Source: Flavobacterium sp. ALD4 (GTDB taxonomy: Bacteria; Bacteroidota; Bacteroidia; Flavobacteriales; Flavobacteriaceae). Taken from it: 64,000 bases of DNA. The notes beneath the pieces are model-generated. The model searched no databases and was not told where the DNA came from. It was given only the letters and a program-made list of their open reading frames with translations. The stretch covers positions 62,001-126,000 of the forward strand of contig NZ_PJBJ01000030.1 in NCBI RefSeq assembly GCF_002836475.1, given 5' to 3'. Below are positions 36,105 through 45,143 of this stretch, one piece after another (position 1 is the stretch's first letter; each line of letters starts with the position of its first letter). The translations under genes were made by a program, and so were the position numbers.

Positions 36105-37268
36105 TTATTTACTGGCAAACAACTTCACGTCATTTTCAGAAATTTCACTCCCGCCCAGGATAATTAAACGCTCCACGACATTACGCAATTCACGAATATT
36201 TCCAGTCCAATCGTATTCCTGCAAAAGTTTGACAGCGTCTCCAGAAAATTTCTTCACTGCATTTCCTTGCTCAGAAGCAATTTTGTCTGCAAAATGAGAA
36301 ATTAGCTTTGGAATATCTTCGCGTCTTTCATTCAAGGAAGGCACTTTTATCAAGATTACAGCTAGTCTGTGATATAAATCCTCACGGAAACGACCTTCGG
36401 CAATTTCAGTTTTCAAATCTTTATTGGTAGCCGCCATCACACGAACATCTACTTTAATATCTTTCTCTGCCCCCACTCTTGAAATAACACTTTCTTGTAA
36501 CACACGTAATACTTTGGCTTGAGCCGAAAGACTCATGTCTCCAATTTCATCTAAGAAAATAGTTCCTTTATCTGCAGCTTCAAATTTACCAGCACGATCT
36601 TTTACCGCTGACGTAAAGGCCCCTTTTACGTGTCCAAACAATTCACTCTCTATCAATTCAGAAGGAATCGCAGCACAATTCACTTCGATTAAAGGAAAGT
36701 TAGCGCGTTCACTTTTCTCATGCAACTGATGCGCAACTAATTCCTTACCGGTTCCGTTTGGCCCCGTTATAAGCACACGCGCATCTGTTTGAGCTACTTT
36801 ATCAATCATCAATTTTATGTGATCTATTGCTTCGCTATCCCCAATCATCTGGTAATTCTTGCTGACTTTCTTTCTTAAAATCTTATTCTCAACTACGAGT
36901 TGTTTTTTGTCCAATGCGTTTCTAACCGTATTCAACAATCTATTTAAATCAGGTGGTTTTGATATATAATCGAATGCACCGAGTCGCATCGTATTAATAG
37001 CCGTTTCCATATCACCATGCCCAGAGATCATAACAATTGGAATTTCCGGTTTTATTTTTTTGACCGCTTCAAGCAATTCAACACCATCCATTTTTGGCAT
37101 TTTTATATCGCACAAAACAAGATCGTAATCGTTATTTTTTATCTTTTCATAACCCACTACACCGTCTTCAGCATCTTCCACCTGATAGGTATCGCTCTCC
37201 TCAGAAAGTATTTTGGTAAGTACTCTGCGAATCGCCGCTTCGTCTTCTATGATTAATATTTTACTCAT
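36105..37268 (-). CDS. Sigma-54-dependent response regulator without a DNA-binding domain
   Basis: A 387-residue NtrC-type protein. The receiver domain (about 1-120) has phospho-acceptor D54 in LVLCDIKMP. The AAA+ domain follows with Walker A TGPNGTGKE (168-176), Walker B GTIFLDE (235-241) and the sigma-54 contact loop, which reads GAFTSA at 216-221 rather than GAFTGA. The protein ends just after the AAA+ lid (RELRNVVERLIIL), so the usual Fis-type helix-turn-helix is absent. It should activate sigma-54 RNA polymerase without sequence-specific DNA binding. No partner histidine kinase is adjacent. Confidence 0.93.
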   Translation of the reverse strand: MSKILIIEDEAAIRRVLTKILSEESDTYQVEDAEDGVVGYEKIKNNDYDLVLCDIKMPKMDGVELLEAVKKIKPEIPIVMISGHGDMETAINTMRLGAFDYISKPPDLNRLLNTVRNALDKKQLVVENKILRKKVSKNYQMIGDSEAIDHIKLMIDKVAQTDARVLITGPNGTGKELVAHQLHEKSERANFPLIEVNCAAIPSELIESELFGHVKGAFTSAVKDRAGKFEAADKGTIFLDEIGDMSLSAQAKVLRVLQESVISRVGAEKDIKVDVRVMAATNKDLKTEIAEGRFREDLYHRLAVILIKVPSLNERREDIPKLISHFADKIASEQGNAVKKFSGDAVKLLQEYDWTGNIRELRNVVERLIILGGSEISENDVKLFASK

Positions 37269-37340
37269 ATCTATTTTGATTATTAATACCTGGCTTTTTG
37301 AAGTTCCGAATCAACGAATCAACGAGCAACCTCATAAACT

Positions 37341-38657
37341 TTAATATTTAAGCCATTTGTATAACTCTTTCCATGTAGGTTTCTTTCCATACATCAAAAT
37401 TCCCACACGATATATTTTTGCTGCAAACCAAACTACCGAAAAGAAAGTAGTAAATAACAAGCTTACGGAAATGGCAATTTGCCACAAAGGTACACCAAAC
37501 GGAATTCGCATTAACATAACAATAGGTGATGTCAGCGGAATCATAGAAAAAACGACTGCTATAGTACCATGCGGATCATTAATTACGCTAAAAAAACCTA
37601 CATACACGCTAAGCATTAAAGGCATAATAATAGGTAGAAGAAATTGTTGTGAATCGGTTTGATTGTCAACAGCGGCACCAATTGCAGCATAAAAAGAGCT
37701 ATATAGAAAATACCCCCCTATGAAATAAACTACAAACCCTATCAGTATACTCGCTATTGGCAAGTTCCATAACTCCTTGATATACATTTGAGCAGTACTG
37801 GCAAATTCGTTCTGCGCCTGCTGCATTAATTCCGGTGACACCCTTGCTGTTGGCCCCACATTAACTCCAAAAAATACAGAAGCGGCAAACATCAGAGAAA
37901 GGCCTATTAAAGCCCATATAAAAAATTGAAGAATACCTGCTAATGAGGTTCCAATAATTTTACCAATCATCAACTGAAACGGCTTTACCGATGAGATAAT
38001 TATTTCGATAATACGATTTGTTTTTTCTTCTATCACACTTCGCATGACCATATTACCATAAATAATAATGAACATCATAATCAGATATCCAAATCCACCA
38101 CCAATGGCAATTTTTATTTCATTAAGTCCTTTTACACTTTCCTCTCCTGAAGCTTTCGCCAAGCTAATATTAACCTTTGACTGGGCATTTCTAATCGCTA
38201 AAGTATCCAAATTTGCTTTTTCCAGATTGGTTTTAGTAATTTTGTTAGCAACAATATCCTGAATCTTTTCAATAAATACAATACTGGGGCTGCTATTAGA
38301 TATAAATTTTATTTTATTTTCAAAATCGGCAACATTGGACGTATTCGGAATCAACAATACCCCTTCATAACTTTCATTAGTGATGCTGTCTTTGAGGAAT
38401 TTCGCATCAATTAAAGATAAATCAACGTATTTATATTCACTTTTCGAATTGTTTTGCGCTATAAACTCTTTGACAAACAACCCTGATTCGTCATGAATTG
38501 CAATTCGTTTCGTTTCTGCTTTCATCGAACTTAAATACCCTACAAATGCGGCAATACCCACAAATAGAAGCGGACTTAAAAAGGTCATAACTATAAAAGA
38601 TTTATTACGCACTTTGGCGACAAACTCTCTTTTTATGATTAATGAAATAATGCTCAT
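37341..38657 (-). CDS. ABC-2 type transporter permease (NatB-like)
   Basis: A 438-residue ABC-2 permease. A single N-terminal helix (around SFIVMTFLSPLLFVGIAAF) is followed by a large extracytoplasmic domain and then five C-terminal helices, starting near GGGFGYLIMMFIIIYG. RSVIEEKTNRIIEIIISS is the family's conserved cytoplasmic loop. Paired with the ATPase gene immediately upstream, it forms an exporter similar to NatAB, for Na+ or another substrate. Confidence 0.9.
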   Translation of the reverse strand: MSIISLIIKREFVAKVRNKSFIVMTFLSPLLFVGIAAFVGYLSSMKAETKRIAIHDESGLFVKEFIAQNNSKSEYKYVDLSLIDAKFLKDSITNESYEGVLLIPNTSNVADFENKIKFISNSSPSIVFIEKIQDIVANKITKTNLEKANLDTLAIRNAQSKVNISLAKASGEESVKGLNEIKIAIGGGFGYLIMMFIIIYGNMVMRSVIEEKTNRIIEIIISSVKPFQLMIGKIIGTSLAGILQFFIWALIGLSLMFAASVFFGVNVGPTARVSPELMQQAQNEFASTAQMYIKELWNLPIASILIGFVVYFIGGYFLYSSFYAAIGAAVDNQTDSQQFLLPIIMPLMLSVYVGFFSVINDPHGTIAVVFSMIPLTSPIVMLMRIPFGVPLWQIAISVSLLFTTFFSVVWFAAKIYRVGILMYGKKPTWKELYKWLKY

Positions 38658-38724
38658 TTAGATTTTTTATTAATGATTTTTGATACTTGATTTCAGAATT
38701 TAGAAATCATAGCATTAAAATTAT

Positions 38725-39648
38725 TTACTTATCGCTTACCGTTTGAATAAATATATCATTTACACTAGGGATTTTTTCCACAAAATGGGTCACTTGTCCC
38801 CGCTGCGTCAGAACATGAAGCAACTCATTTGGCATGGCATTTCCCAATTGGATTTCCAGTTTCAATTCTTTGTTTAATGATTTAAAATTGGCCGTCCCTA
38901 CAGTAAATTTTTGGGTGATGTCATACATCAGACCTTCCACATTATCGGATACAATACCAACCTCAAAGCTATTGCTTTTGAATTGTCTTTTGACATCGTC
39001 TAACTTTCCTTCTATCAGTTTATTTGATTTGTGGATTAATGCAATATGATCACACAGTTCTTCCACACTTTCCATTCGGTGTGTAGAAAATATTATAGTA
39101 GCGCCCTCTTCTCGCAACGCCAGAATTTCATCTTTAATTATGTTAGCATTCACAGGGTCGAAACCGGAAAAAGGTTCGTCAAAAATCAACAGTTTAGGTT
39201 TGTGCAACACACAAACAACAAATTGAATTTTTTGAGCCATTCCTTTAGATAGTTCTTGAATTTTTTTATTCCACCATCCTTGAATTTCCAATCTCTCAAA
39301 CCAATATTCCAATTGTTTTTTAGCTTCTGCTTTTGTTAGCCCTTTCATTTGTGCCAAATACAAACATTGCTCTCCTACTTTCATACTGTTATACAACCCT
39401 CTTTCTTCTGGAAGGTAGCCTATGTACTGTACGTGTTTGGGCTGCAATTTTTCACCATCAAGGATAATGGAACCACTATCAGGCAACGTAATTTGATTTA
39501 TGATTCTTATTAACGATGTTTTTCCGGCACCATTTGGACCTAAAAGCCCATAAATACTGCCTTTAGGAACTGTTAATGAAACTTCGTTAAGCGCTACGTA
39601 ATCACCATATTGCTTCACGACTTTATTGACTTCAAGTAGGGTACTCAT
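38725..39648 (-). CDS. ABC transporter ATP-binding protein (NatA-like)
   Basis: A 307-residue ATPase. Walker A is GLLGPNGAGKTS, the signature motif is LSKGMAQKIQ, and Walker B is LLIFDEPFSG; a DUF4162-like C-terminal part follows (residues ~210-300). It powers the ABC-2 permease encoded 67 bases downstream, as in NatA/NatB exporters. A dnaJ terminator lies upstream of its start. Confidence 0.93.
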   Translation of the reverse strand: MSTLLEVNKVVKQYGDYVALNEVSLTVPKGSIYGLLGPNGAGKTSLIRIINQITLPDSGSIILDGEKLQPKHVQYIGYLPEERGLYNSMKVGEQCLYLAQMKGLTKAEAKKQLEYWFERLEIQGWWNKKIQELSKGMAQKIQFVVCVLHKPKLLIFDEPFSGFDPVNANIIKDEILALREEGATIIFSTHRMESVEELCDHIALIHKSNKLIEGKLDDVKRQFKSNSFEVGIVSDNVEGLMYDITQKFTVGTANFKSLNKELKLEIQLGNAMPNELLHVLTQRGQVTHFVEKIPSVNDIFIQTVSDK

Positions 39649-39710
39649 GCTGAAATTTGAATTTGTGTAAAAGTAAATAATTAGTATCGAAATAGATATG
39701 ATTGTTACAT

Positions 39711-39743
39711 AAAAAAACCCACCCTTATTTTCACAAGGATGGG
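39711..39743 (-). terminator. Rho-independent terminator after dnaJ
   Basis: On the minus strand cccatcctt pairs with aagggtggg (one G-U pair) and is followed by seven T. It lies 33 bases after the dnaJ stop. Confidence 0.85.
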
Positions 39744-39776
39744 AAACTTATATTTAATTTTTAACCTTTATAAAAA

Positions 39777-40904
39777 TTATGAAAACATGTCTTTTACCTT
39801 CTCGAAAAATGATTTATCTGATTTTTCAGGATTTGGAATAAAATGTTCATCACTAATATTGCTTTCGAAAAACACTTTTTGTTCTTTACTTACGGTTTTA
39901 GGAGTCCATACATTTACATGCACTAACAAATCTCCACTTGCGTACCCATTTATATTTGGAATACCTTTTCCTTTAAGTCTAAGAATCTTACCGGATTGAA
40001 TTCCTTCTTCTAATTTGATTCTTACTTTTCCGTTTATAGCTTCGATATCTTTTGAAATACCAAGAACTGCTTCAGGAAAACTGATGTATAAATCGTAATG
40101 CAAGTTCTCTCCTTCACGCTTCAAAAGTTCATGCTCCAACTCTTCGATTGCTACAATTAAATCTCCCGGAACACTATTTCCCGGAGCATCGTTTCCTTTG
40201 CCAGAAACTTTCAACTGCATCCCGTCAACTACCCCAGCAGGAATTTTAATAGAAACCGTTTCATCTTCAGTAATCATGCCTTGAGAATCTGCCTCTGCAG
40301 GTTTTTTATCTAAAATCTGACCTGATCCACCGCAGGTAGGACAGGTAGATGCTGATTGCATTCTTCCCAGAATCGTATTGGTAACACGCATTACTTGTCC
40401 TTGACCATTACAGGTAGAACACGTTTTATAAGAAACACCTGGTGCTTGAACTTTACGTTTTACTTTTACTTTTTTCTCAACACCATTAGCTACTTCTTCT
40501 AATGTCAATTTCACTTTGATTCGTAGGTTGCTCCCTTTAGTTCTACGTTGACCTCCGCCTCCGCCTCCAAATCCGCCACCACCACCAAAGGCGCTACCGA
40601 AAATGTCACCAAATTGGCTAAAGATATCGTCCATGTTCATTCCGGCATGACCGCCTCCGCCACCGCCGAAACCTCCAGAACCATCAAAAGCTTGATGACC
40701 GTATTGATCGTATTTCGCTTTTTTGTTCGGGTCGCTTAAAACCTCATAGGCTTCAGCAGCTACTTTGAACTTATCTTCTGCCGATTTGTCTCCAGGATTT
40801 TTGTCAGGATGATGCTCTAATGCTTTCTTTCTGTACGCTTTCTTAATGGCTGCTGCATCAGCACTTTTTGAAATCTCTAATATCTCGTAAAAATCTTTTT
40901 TCAT
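39777..40904 (-). CDS. dnaJ: Chaperone DnaJ (Hsp40)
   Basis: A 375-residue co-chaperone. The J domain has HPD at 32-34, then a long G/F region with runs of glycine. The zinc region contains only two CxxCxGxG units (CSTCNGQG and CPTCGGSG), where typical DnaJ has four. The C-terminal substrate-binding domains follow ([18 protein letters not shown]-like [11 protein letters not shown]). It stimulates DnaK ATPase and delivers unfolded proteins. It forms an operon with grpE, 57 bases upstream. Confidence 0.95.
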   Translation of the reverse strand: MKKDFYEILEISKSADAAAIKKAYRKKALEHHPDKNPGDKSAEDKFKVAAEAYEVLSDPNKKAKYDQYGHQAFDGSGGFGGGGGGHAGMNMDDIFSQFGDIFGSAFGGGGGFGGGGGGQRRTKGSNLRIKVKLTLEEVANGVEKKVKVKRKVQAPGVSYKTCSTCNGQGQVMRVTNTILGRMQSASTCPTCGGSGQILDKKPAEADSQGMITEDETVSIKIPAGVVDGMQLKVSGKGNDAPGNSVPGDLIVAIEELEHELLKREGENLHYDLYISFPEAVLGISKDIEAINGKVRIKLEEGIQSGKILRLKGKGIPNINGYASGDLLVHVNVWTPKTVSKEQKVFFESNISDEHFIPNPEKSDKSFFEKVKDMFS

Positions 40905-40961
40905 CTTAATTTTTTCTTGTGAATGTACAGACCCAATTCATGGCGTCTACACCTGTCCGCA

Positions 40962-41540
40962 TTACTGCCCTATAACCACTTTAGGAAATCGAATAATTTT
41001 ATCTCCCAATTTATATCCTTTTTCAAGAACATCTACAATTTTCCCTTTCATCTTAGCTGAAGGAGCGGGAATTTGAGTTATTGCTTCAGCAAAATCTGCA
41101 TCAAATGCATCGCCAGCCTTAACTTCCACTTGCTCTAACCCCTTTGAAACCAGGGTGTTTCTTAATTTTTCATGAATTAGCTCTACTCCTTTCAAAAGTA
41201 ATTCGTCATCAGATTTAAGCATTTCGACCATTGCTCTGTCAAAATCATCTAAAACTGGTAACATAGCTAAAAGAACCTCTTGATTTGCAGTTTTATACAA
41301 CTCTAAACGTTCTTTTGAAGTTCGTCTTTTATAATTTTCAAACTCTGCAAATAATCGTAAATATTTATCTTTTTCTTTCGCTAAATCTTGCGTCAATTGC
41401 TCTTCAACGCTTAACTCATCAGCAACAACTTGCTCTTCATTCACATTGTTATCTAATGTTACATCATCCATCTCATTATCGATTTCTGTATTTTCAGTAG
41501 TCATATTACTTTTATTTTTAAAAATATCTTTAAACTTCAT
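40962..41540 (-). CDS. grpE: Nucleotide exchange factor GrpE
   Basis: A ~192-residue GrpE. The N terminus is acidic and unstructured. The long helical coiled-coil has LAKEKDKYLRLFAEFENYKRR, followed by the four-helix part and the beta-wing ending with VLEKGYKLGDKIIRFPKVVIG. GrpE releases ADP from DnaK. The frame can begin with a GTG at 41549, but the ATG at 41540 is preferred (MKFKDIFKNK). A TAGATTTG box and a sigma-54-like element sit directly upstream. Confidence 0.95.
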   Translation of the reverse strand: MKFKDIFKNKSNMTTENTEIDNEMDDVTLDNNVNEEQVVADELSVEEQLTQDLAKEKDKYLRLFAEFENYKRRTSKERLELYKTANQEVLLAMLPVLDDFDRAMVEMLKSDDELLLKGVELIHEKLRNTLVSKGLEQVEVKAGDAFDADFAEAITQIPAPSAKMKGKIVDVLEKGYKLGDKIIRFPKVVIGQ

Positions 41541-41561
41541 TTTTTTCACTTTTCTTTGAAT

Positions 41562-41577
41562 TGCAAAAGTACTGCCA
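41562..41577 (-). promoter_or_regulatory. Sigma-54-like -24/-12 element before grpE
   Basis: On the minus strand it reads TGGCAGTACTTTTGCA. GG and GC have the 10-base separation of the TGGCAC-N5-TTGCW consensus, with one mismatch (G for C at the sixth base). It overlaps the TAGATTTG box. Transcription from it would leave a leader of about 12 bases before the grpE ATG. A chance match remains possible. Confidence 0.35.
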
Positions 41578-41583
41578 AATCTA
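41576..41583 (-). promoter_or_regulatory. -7 box TAGATTTG for grpE-dnaJ
   Basis: Exact TAnnTTTG match on the minus strand about 35 bases before the grpE ATG. No clear -33 element at the usual distance. Confidence 0.5.
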
Positions 41584-41804
41584 ACTAAATGTCAAATTGT
41601 CATTCTTTTTTTTTAATGGCAACTATTTATCAGGTAGAACACTAAAGTTTATATAAATTTAAAATTTAGTAAAATTTTAAGAATATTACGCTCTAGTTTC
41701 TATAAGTTTGTTACTCGTTCTAATCTAGATTAAATTTTCAATCTATCAAAAACAAATTTAAGGTTGGTTTCTAAATAATTATTAATTCGTGAATACCTTA
41801 TATT
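41584..41804. other. Gene-free AT-rich gap between grpE and hisS
   Basis: No open frame with coding character. It should hold the upstream part of the grpE promoter region at its left end and the 3' region of hisS at its right end. I see no RNA gene or repeat. Confidence 0.5.
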
Positions 41805-41839
41805 AAAAAAAGCTTTGTTAATTAACAAAGCTTTTTTTT
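41805..41839. terminator. Terminator after hisS
   Basis: A perfect palindromic stem built on aaagctttgttaa / ttaacaaagcttt with A-rich left and T-rich right flanks, so it could work in both directions. It lies 24 bases after the minus-strand hisS stop. Confidence 0.85.
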
Positions 41840-41862
41840 ATGCGTAAAATTTAAGTTACAAT

Positions 41863-43233
41863 TTACAATAACGCCTTTTTTAAACCTTCAAAATCAAGTG
41901 AAACCTGCTCTCCGCTGACTAAGTTCTTCAGTGAAAAAGAATTTAAAGCTATTTCCTGTTCCCCTACTATTACGGCAAAAGGAATATTTCGCTTATCAGC
42001 ATGTTGAAACTGCTTTGCCATTTTTGCGTTATCAGGATACAATTCCACTTTTATGCCTGCTGCTCTTAACTTTTGAATTGCCTGTAAGGCATAAAACGCT
42101 TCTGCATCTCCGTAATTAATAAATAACCCTTTTGATGTTGCGGTAACGGTTTCTGGAAAAAGGTTCAATTCTTCCACAACCAAATAGATGCGGTCCAATC
42201 CAAAAGAAATCCCAACTCCGCTCATATTTTTCAATCCGAAAATCCCGGTCAAATCATCATATCTGCCACCTCCACCGATGGAACCCATAGCCACTTCTCT
42301 AGGAGGTCCCACTTCAAATATTGCCCCGGTATAATAATTCAATCCACGCGCAAGGGTAACATCAAGATCTAATATTGCCGATGACAACCCCAATTTCGTT
42401 ACATTTTCACAGATGAAGCGTAATTCTTCAACCCCTTTCATTCCTTCTTCCGAAGAGGCTAAAAGAAGTCCTAATTTTTCGATTTTCTCTGTAATGGTTC
42501 CGGTGAAATTGAAAAGAGGCTGGACCTTTTCTATCGCTTCCGCCCCAATTCCCTTCTCTATCATTTCTTTTTTTACACCGTCCTCACCTATCTTGTCCAA
42601 TTTATCAAGCGCAACGGTAAAGTCAATTAATTTATCGGAAGCCCCTATTACTTCAGCAATTCCAGATAATATTTTTCTATTATTAATTTTGATGGTCACC
42701 CCTTTCAAACCCAATTCCGTAAAAACAGTGTCATAAAGCTGTACTAATTCCACTTCCTGCCACAAAGACTTTGACCCAACTACATCGGCGTCACATTGAA
42801 AAAACTCTCTAAATCGTCCTTTTTGAGGTCTGTCTGCACGCCAAACCGGTTGGATTTGATATCTTTTAAATGGGAATTCGATATCGTTCTGATGTTGTAC
42901 CACGTATCGGGCAAACGGAACAGTCAAGTCATAACGCAATGCTTTTTCTGAAATACTCGATGTCAACTTCGTACTGTCCTTATCATCCAAATACGCCACA
43001 TTGGCTTTAGCTAAATAATCTCCAGAATTCAAAATTTTAAAAATCAGACGGTCTCCTTCTTCTCCATATTTCCCCATTAAGGTCTCTGAATTTTCAAACG
43101 AAGGCGTTTCTATCGGTTGAAAACCGAATTTCTCGAAATTATTTTTAATGATTTGGATGATATATTGACGTTTTGCCACCTCAGCAGGTGAAAAATCTCT
43201 TGTTCCTTTAGGGATACTCGGTTTTGATGCCAT
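41863..43233 (-). CDS. hisS: Histidine-tRNA ligase
   Basis: A 456-residue class II aminoacyl-tRNA synthetase. It begins [15 protein letters not shown]; motif 1 region is around IETPSFEN, motif 2 includes [20 protein letters not shown], the histidine loop is [13 protein letters not shown] and motif 3 is [12 protein letters not shown]. The C-terminal anticodon-binding domain follows. Full length for the family. It charges tRNA-His. Single gene with a terminator downstream. Confidence 0.97.
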   Translation of the reverse strand: MASKPSIPKGTRDFSPAEVAKRQYIIQIIKNNFEKFGFQPIETPSFENSETLMGKYGEEGDRLIFKILNSGDYLAKANVAYLDDKDSTKLTSSISEKALRYDLTVPFARYVVQHQNDIEFPFKRYQIQPVWRADRPQKGRFREFFQCDADVVGSKSLWQEVELVQLYDTVFTELGLKGVTIKINNRKILSGIAEVIGASDKLIDFTVALDKLDKIGEDGVKKEMIEKGIGAEAIEKVQPLFNFTGTITEKIEKLGLLLASSEEGMKGVEELRFICENVTKLGLSSAILDLDVTLARGLNYYTGAIFEVGPPREVAMGSIGGGGRYDDLTGIFGLKNMSGVGISFGLDRIYLVVEELNLFPETVTATSKGLFINYGDAEAFYALQAIQKLRAAGIKVELYPDNAKMAKQFQHADKRNIPFAVIVGEQEIALNSFSLKNLVSGEQVSLDFEGLKKALL

Positions 43234-43295
43234 TATTTTTAATTTAAGTTTTACTATTTAGGATTCAGGATTCGATTGATTGACAAAAAAATGCC

Positions 43296-43323
43296 AATTC
43301 GTAAATTCCTAATTCGTAAATTC
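43296..43323. repeat. 15-bp direct repeat upstream of hisS
   Basis: aattcgtaaattcct at 43296-43310 is followed directly by aattcgtaaattc (43311-43323). It lies in the gap between hisS and the divergent permease gene and may be slippage-generated or part of a control site. Confidence 0.6.
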
Positions 43324-43410
43324 AAGTTGCAAATATCTTATTTTTAAAATAAATAATACTCCTTCCAAAACAAACTTGTAACAAAAATTGTATTTTCGTG
43401 TCAAACTACC

Positions 43411-44652
43411 ATGATGTTAAATTTATTCAAAGAAAACGTACGAATTGCTTACGGCTCAATCAGAACCCAAATATTACGTACCTCTCTCACCGTATTAATT
43501 ATCGCTATAGGAATTACAGCCTTAGTAGGTATCCTGACTGTGGTTTCTGCTCTAGAAAACACCCTATCCGCCGATTTTGCGTCGATGGGAGCCAATACTT
43601 TTAACGTAAATCAATACGAAAACGTAACACAAAGACGAGGAGAGGAACGAAAAATTATAAATCCTATTATTTCGTACCCCGAAGCAGTCGATTTTAAAAA
43701 CAAATACGACTATCCCTTCACGGAAACTTCCCTATCGTTTACTGCAACTTCTACTGCAGAGGTAAAATATGAAGCCACGAAAACAGACCCTGAAATTACC
43801 GTTGTTGGCGTTGACGAATATTTCCTGACTAACTCCGGTTTAGAAACAAGCCTAGGAAGAAATTTTACAGGTTTTGATATTGACAACAACAACTATGTTT
43901 GCGTAGTAGGCTCTGATTTTGGTAAAGGACTGCTTAAAGATATCAACCCTATTGACAAGACAATATCGATACGCGGTGCCCGGTTCAAAGTCATTGGTAT
44001 CCTGAAAGAGAAAGGCTCCACTTTTGGCAATAAACAAGATTTAAGAGTTTTAATTCCAATACAAGTCGCCCGGTCCTTGTTTACGGCACCAAATATTAAT
44101 TACACGATGAGTGTCATGGTTTCCAATAAAGAATTATTGGACCAAGCCTTAGACCACGCCATCATTACCATGCGTAATGTTCGAAAATTAAGCCCTGTAA
44201 GAGACAATAATTTCGGAATTGTACGCAGTGACGACCTCATCAATAGAATCCTAGGTATCACGAAATACCTTGGTTTAGCTTCGTGGCTGATAGGAATTAT
44301 AACCGTTCTAGGATCTTCTATTGCCTTGATGAATATTATGATTGTTTCTGTTACTGAAAGGACTCGGGAAATAGGGATCAGAAAAGCATTGGGAGCCAAA
44401 AGGTCCACCGTCGCCATTCAATTTTTTATAGAGACTTTACTCATTGGTCAACTCGGCGGAATCGTTGGAATAATTTTAGGGATATTAATAGGTTACGCAA
44501 TCGCGACTGCCTTAAGCTTTGAGTTTGTAATTCCCTGGATAGCTATCCTGGCTGCTTTTTTAACCAGTTTCATGGTAGCGATTGTTTCCGGATTGTACCC
44601 TGCAATTAGAGCCGCTTATCTAGACCCTATCGAAGCGTTACGATACGAGTGA
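43411..44652 (+). CDS. ABC transporter permease, MacB/FtsX type
   Basis: A 413-residue membrane protein with the MacB topology: one N-terminal helix (about 24-44, SLTVLIIAIGITALVGILT), a periplasmic domain of ~200 residues (MacB_PCD), then three C-terminal helices with the conserved SVTERTREIGIRKALGAKR and ending GLYPAIRAAYLDPIEALRYE. Members export macrolides, peptides or lipoproteins with an ATPase partner and a periplasmic adaptor. No such partner is adjacent here. Confidence 0.92.
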   Translation: MMLNLFKENVRIAYGSIRTQILRTSLTVLIIAIGITALVGILTVVSALENTLSADFASMGANTFNVNQYENVTQRRGEERKIINPIISYPEAVDFKNKYDYPFTETSLSFTATSTAEVKYEATKTDPEITVVGVDEYFLTNSGLETSLGRNFTGFDIDNNNYVCVVGSDFGKGLLKDINPIDKTISIRGARFKVIGILKEKGSTFGNKQDLRVLIPIQVARSLFTAPNINYTMSVMVSNKELLDQALDHAIITMRNVRKLSPVRDNNFGIVRSDDLINRILGITKYLGLASWLIGIITVLGSSIALMNIMIVSVTERTREIGIRKALGAKRSTVAIQFFIETLLIGQLGGIVGIILGILIGYAIATALSFEFVIPWIAILAAFLTSFMVAIVSGLYPAIRAAYLDPIEALRYE

Positions 44653-44698
44653 TTCTGAAGTTCTGCGTCAGTTTAGTAAAAATCAGTTGTAATGAAAG

Positions 44699-45089
44699 TT
44701 GAGCAAAAAAATAAAAGAAGTTTTGAGAAATAAAACTGAAAAATTTTCAATTCAGAAAAAGTAAATTATCAGTATTTAAATAGTTTGCTTATAAAATTTG
44801 AGAACGGAACTATTGATAAAAACGAAGAACTAAAGTAAAAGTAGAATACGTTATTAATGAAATATCAAATTTACAAACCTATGTAGAGGAAAAATTTAAT
44901 CTTATTGAAGAAGGAAAATTCAAGAATCGTTATATGCTGTTGGGATTACCTTTAGGACTAAGATTGGGTTTGCCGTCTGCTACAGCAATTGAAAAAATAG
45001 GATTAAGACTTATAATTGCTGTGCCAATTGGGTTTTTAATAGGTAATTATTTAGATAAAAAAGCAGAAAACGAAAATAGAATATTATAA
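44699..45089 (+). pseudogene. Decayed small membrane-protein gene (two frameshifts)
   Basis: Three frames in sequence form one small protein. Frame 1 from TTG 44699 encodes SKKIKEVLRNKTEKFSIQ. A one-base loss in the A run at 44756-44760 leads to VNYQYLNSLLIKFENG up to 44835. A second one-base loss near 44837 leads to VEYVINEISNLQTYVEEKF and a glycine-zipper-like membrane part (MLLGLPLGLRLGLP, then AVPIGFLIGNYLDKKAE), stop 45089. Repaired, it would be ~130 residues: a soluble helical half and two short membrane helices. I recall intact small proteins like this in flavobacteria. It fills most of the gap after the MacB-like gene. Confidence 0.7.
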
Positions 45090-45143
45090 CCCTAGAGAAA
45101 AAAAAGGCAGCTTTATAAGTTTCCAAAATAGTTGTTAAAAATA

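Noticed and set aside
40548..40739. Plus-strand frame opposite the dnaJ glycine region
   Set aside because: Low-complexity antisense of GGT/GGC codons; it has no independent support.
43296..43323. CRISPR-like repeat
   Set aside because: Only two directly adjacent units without spacers; a plain tandem duplication.
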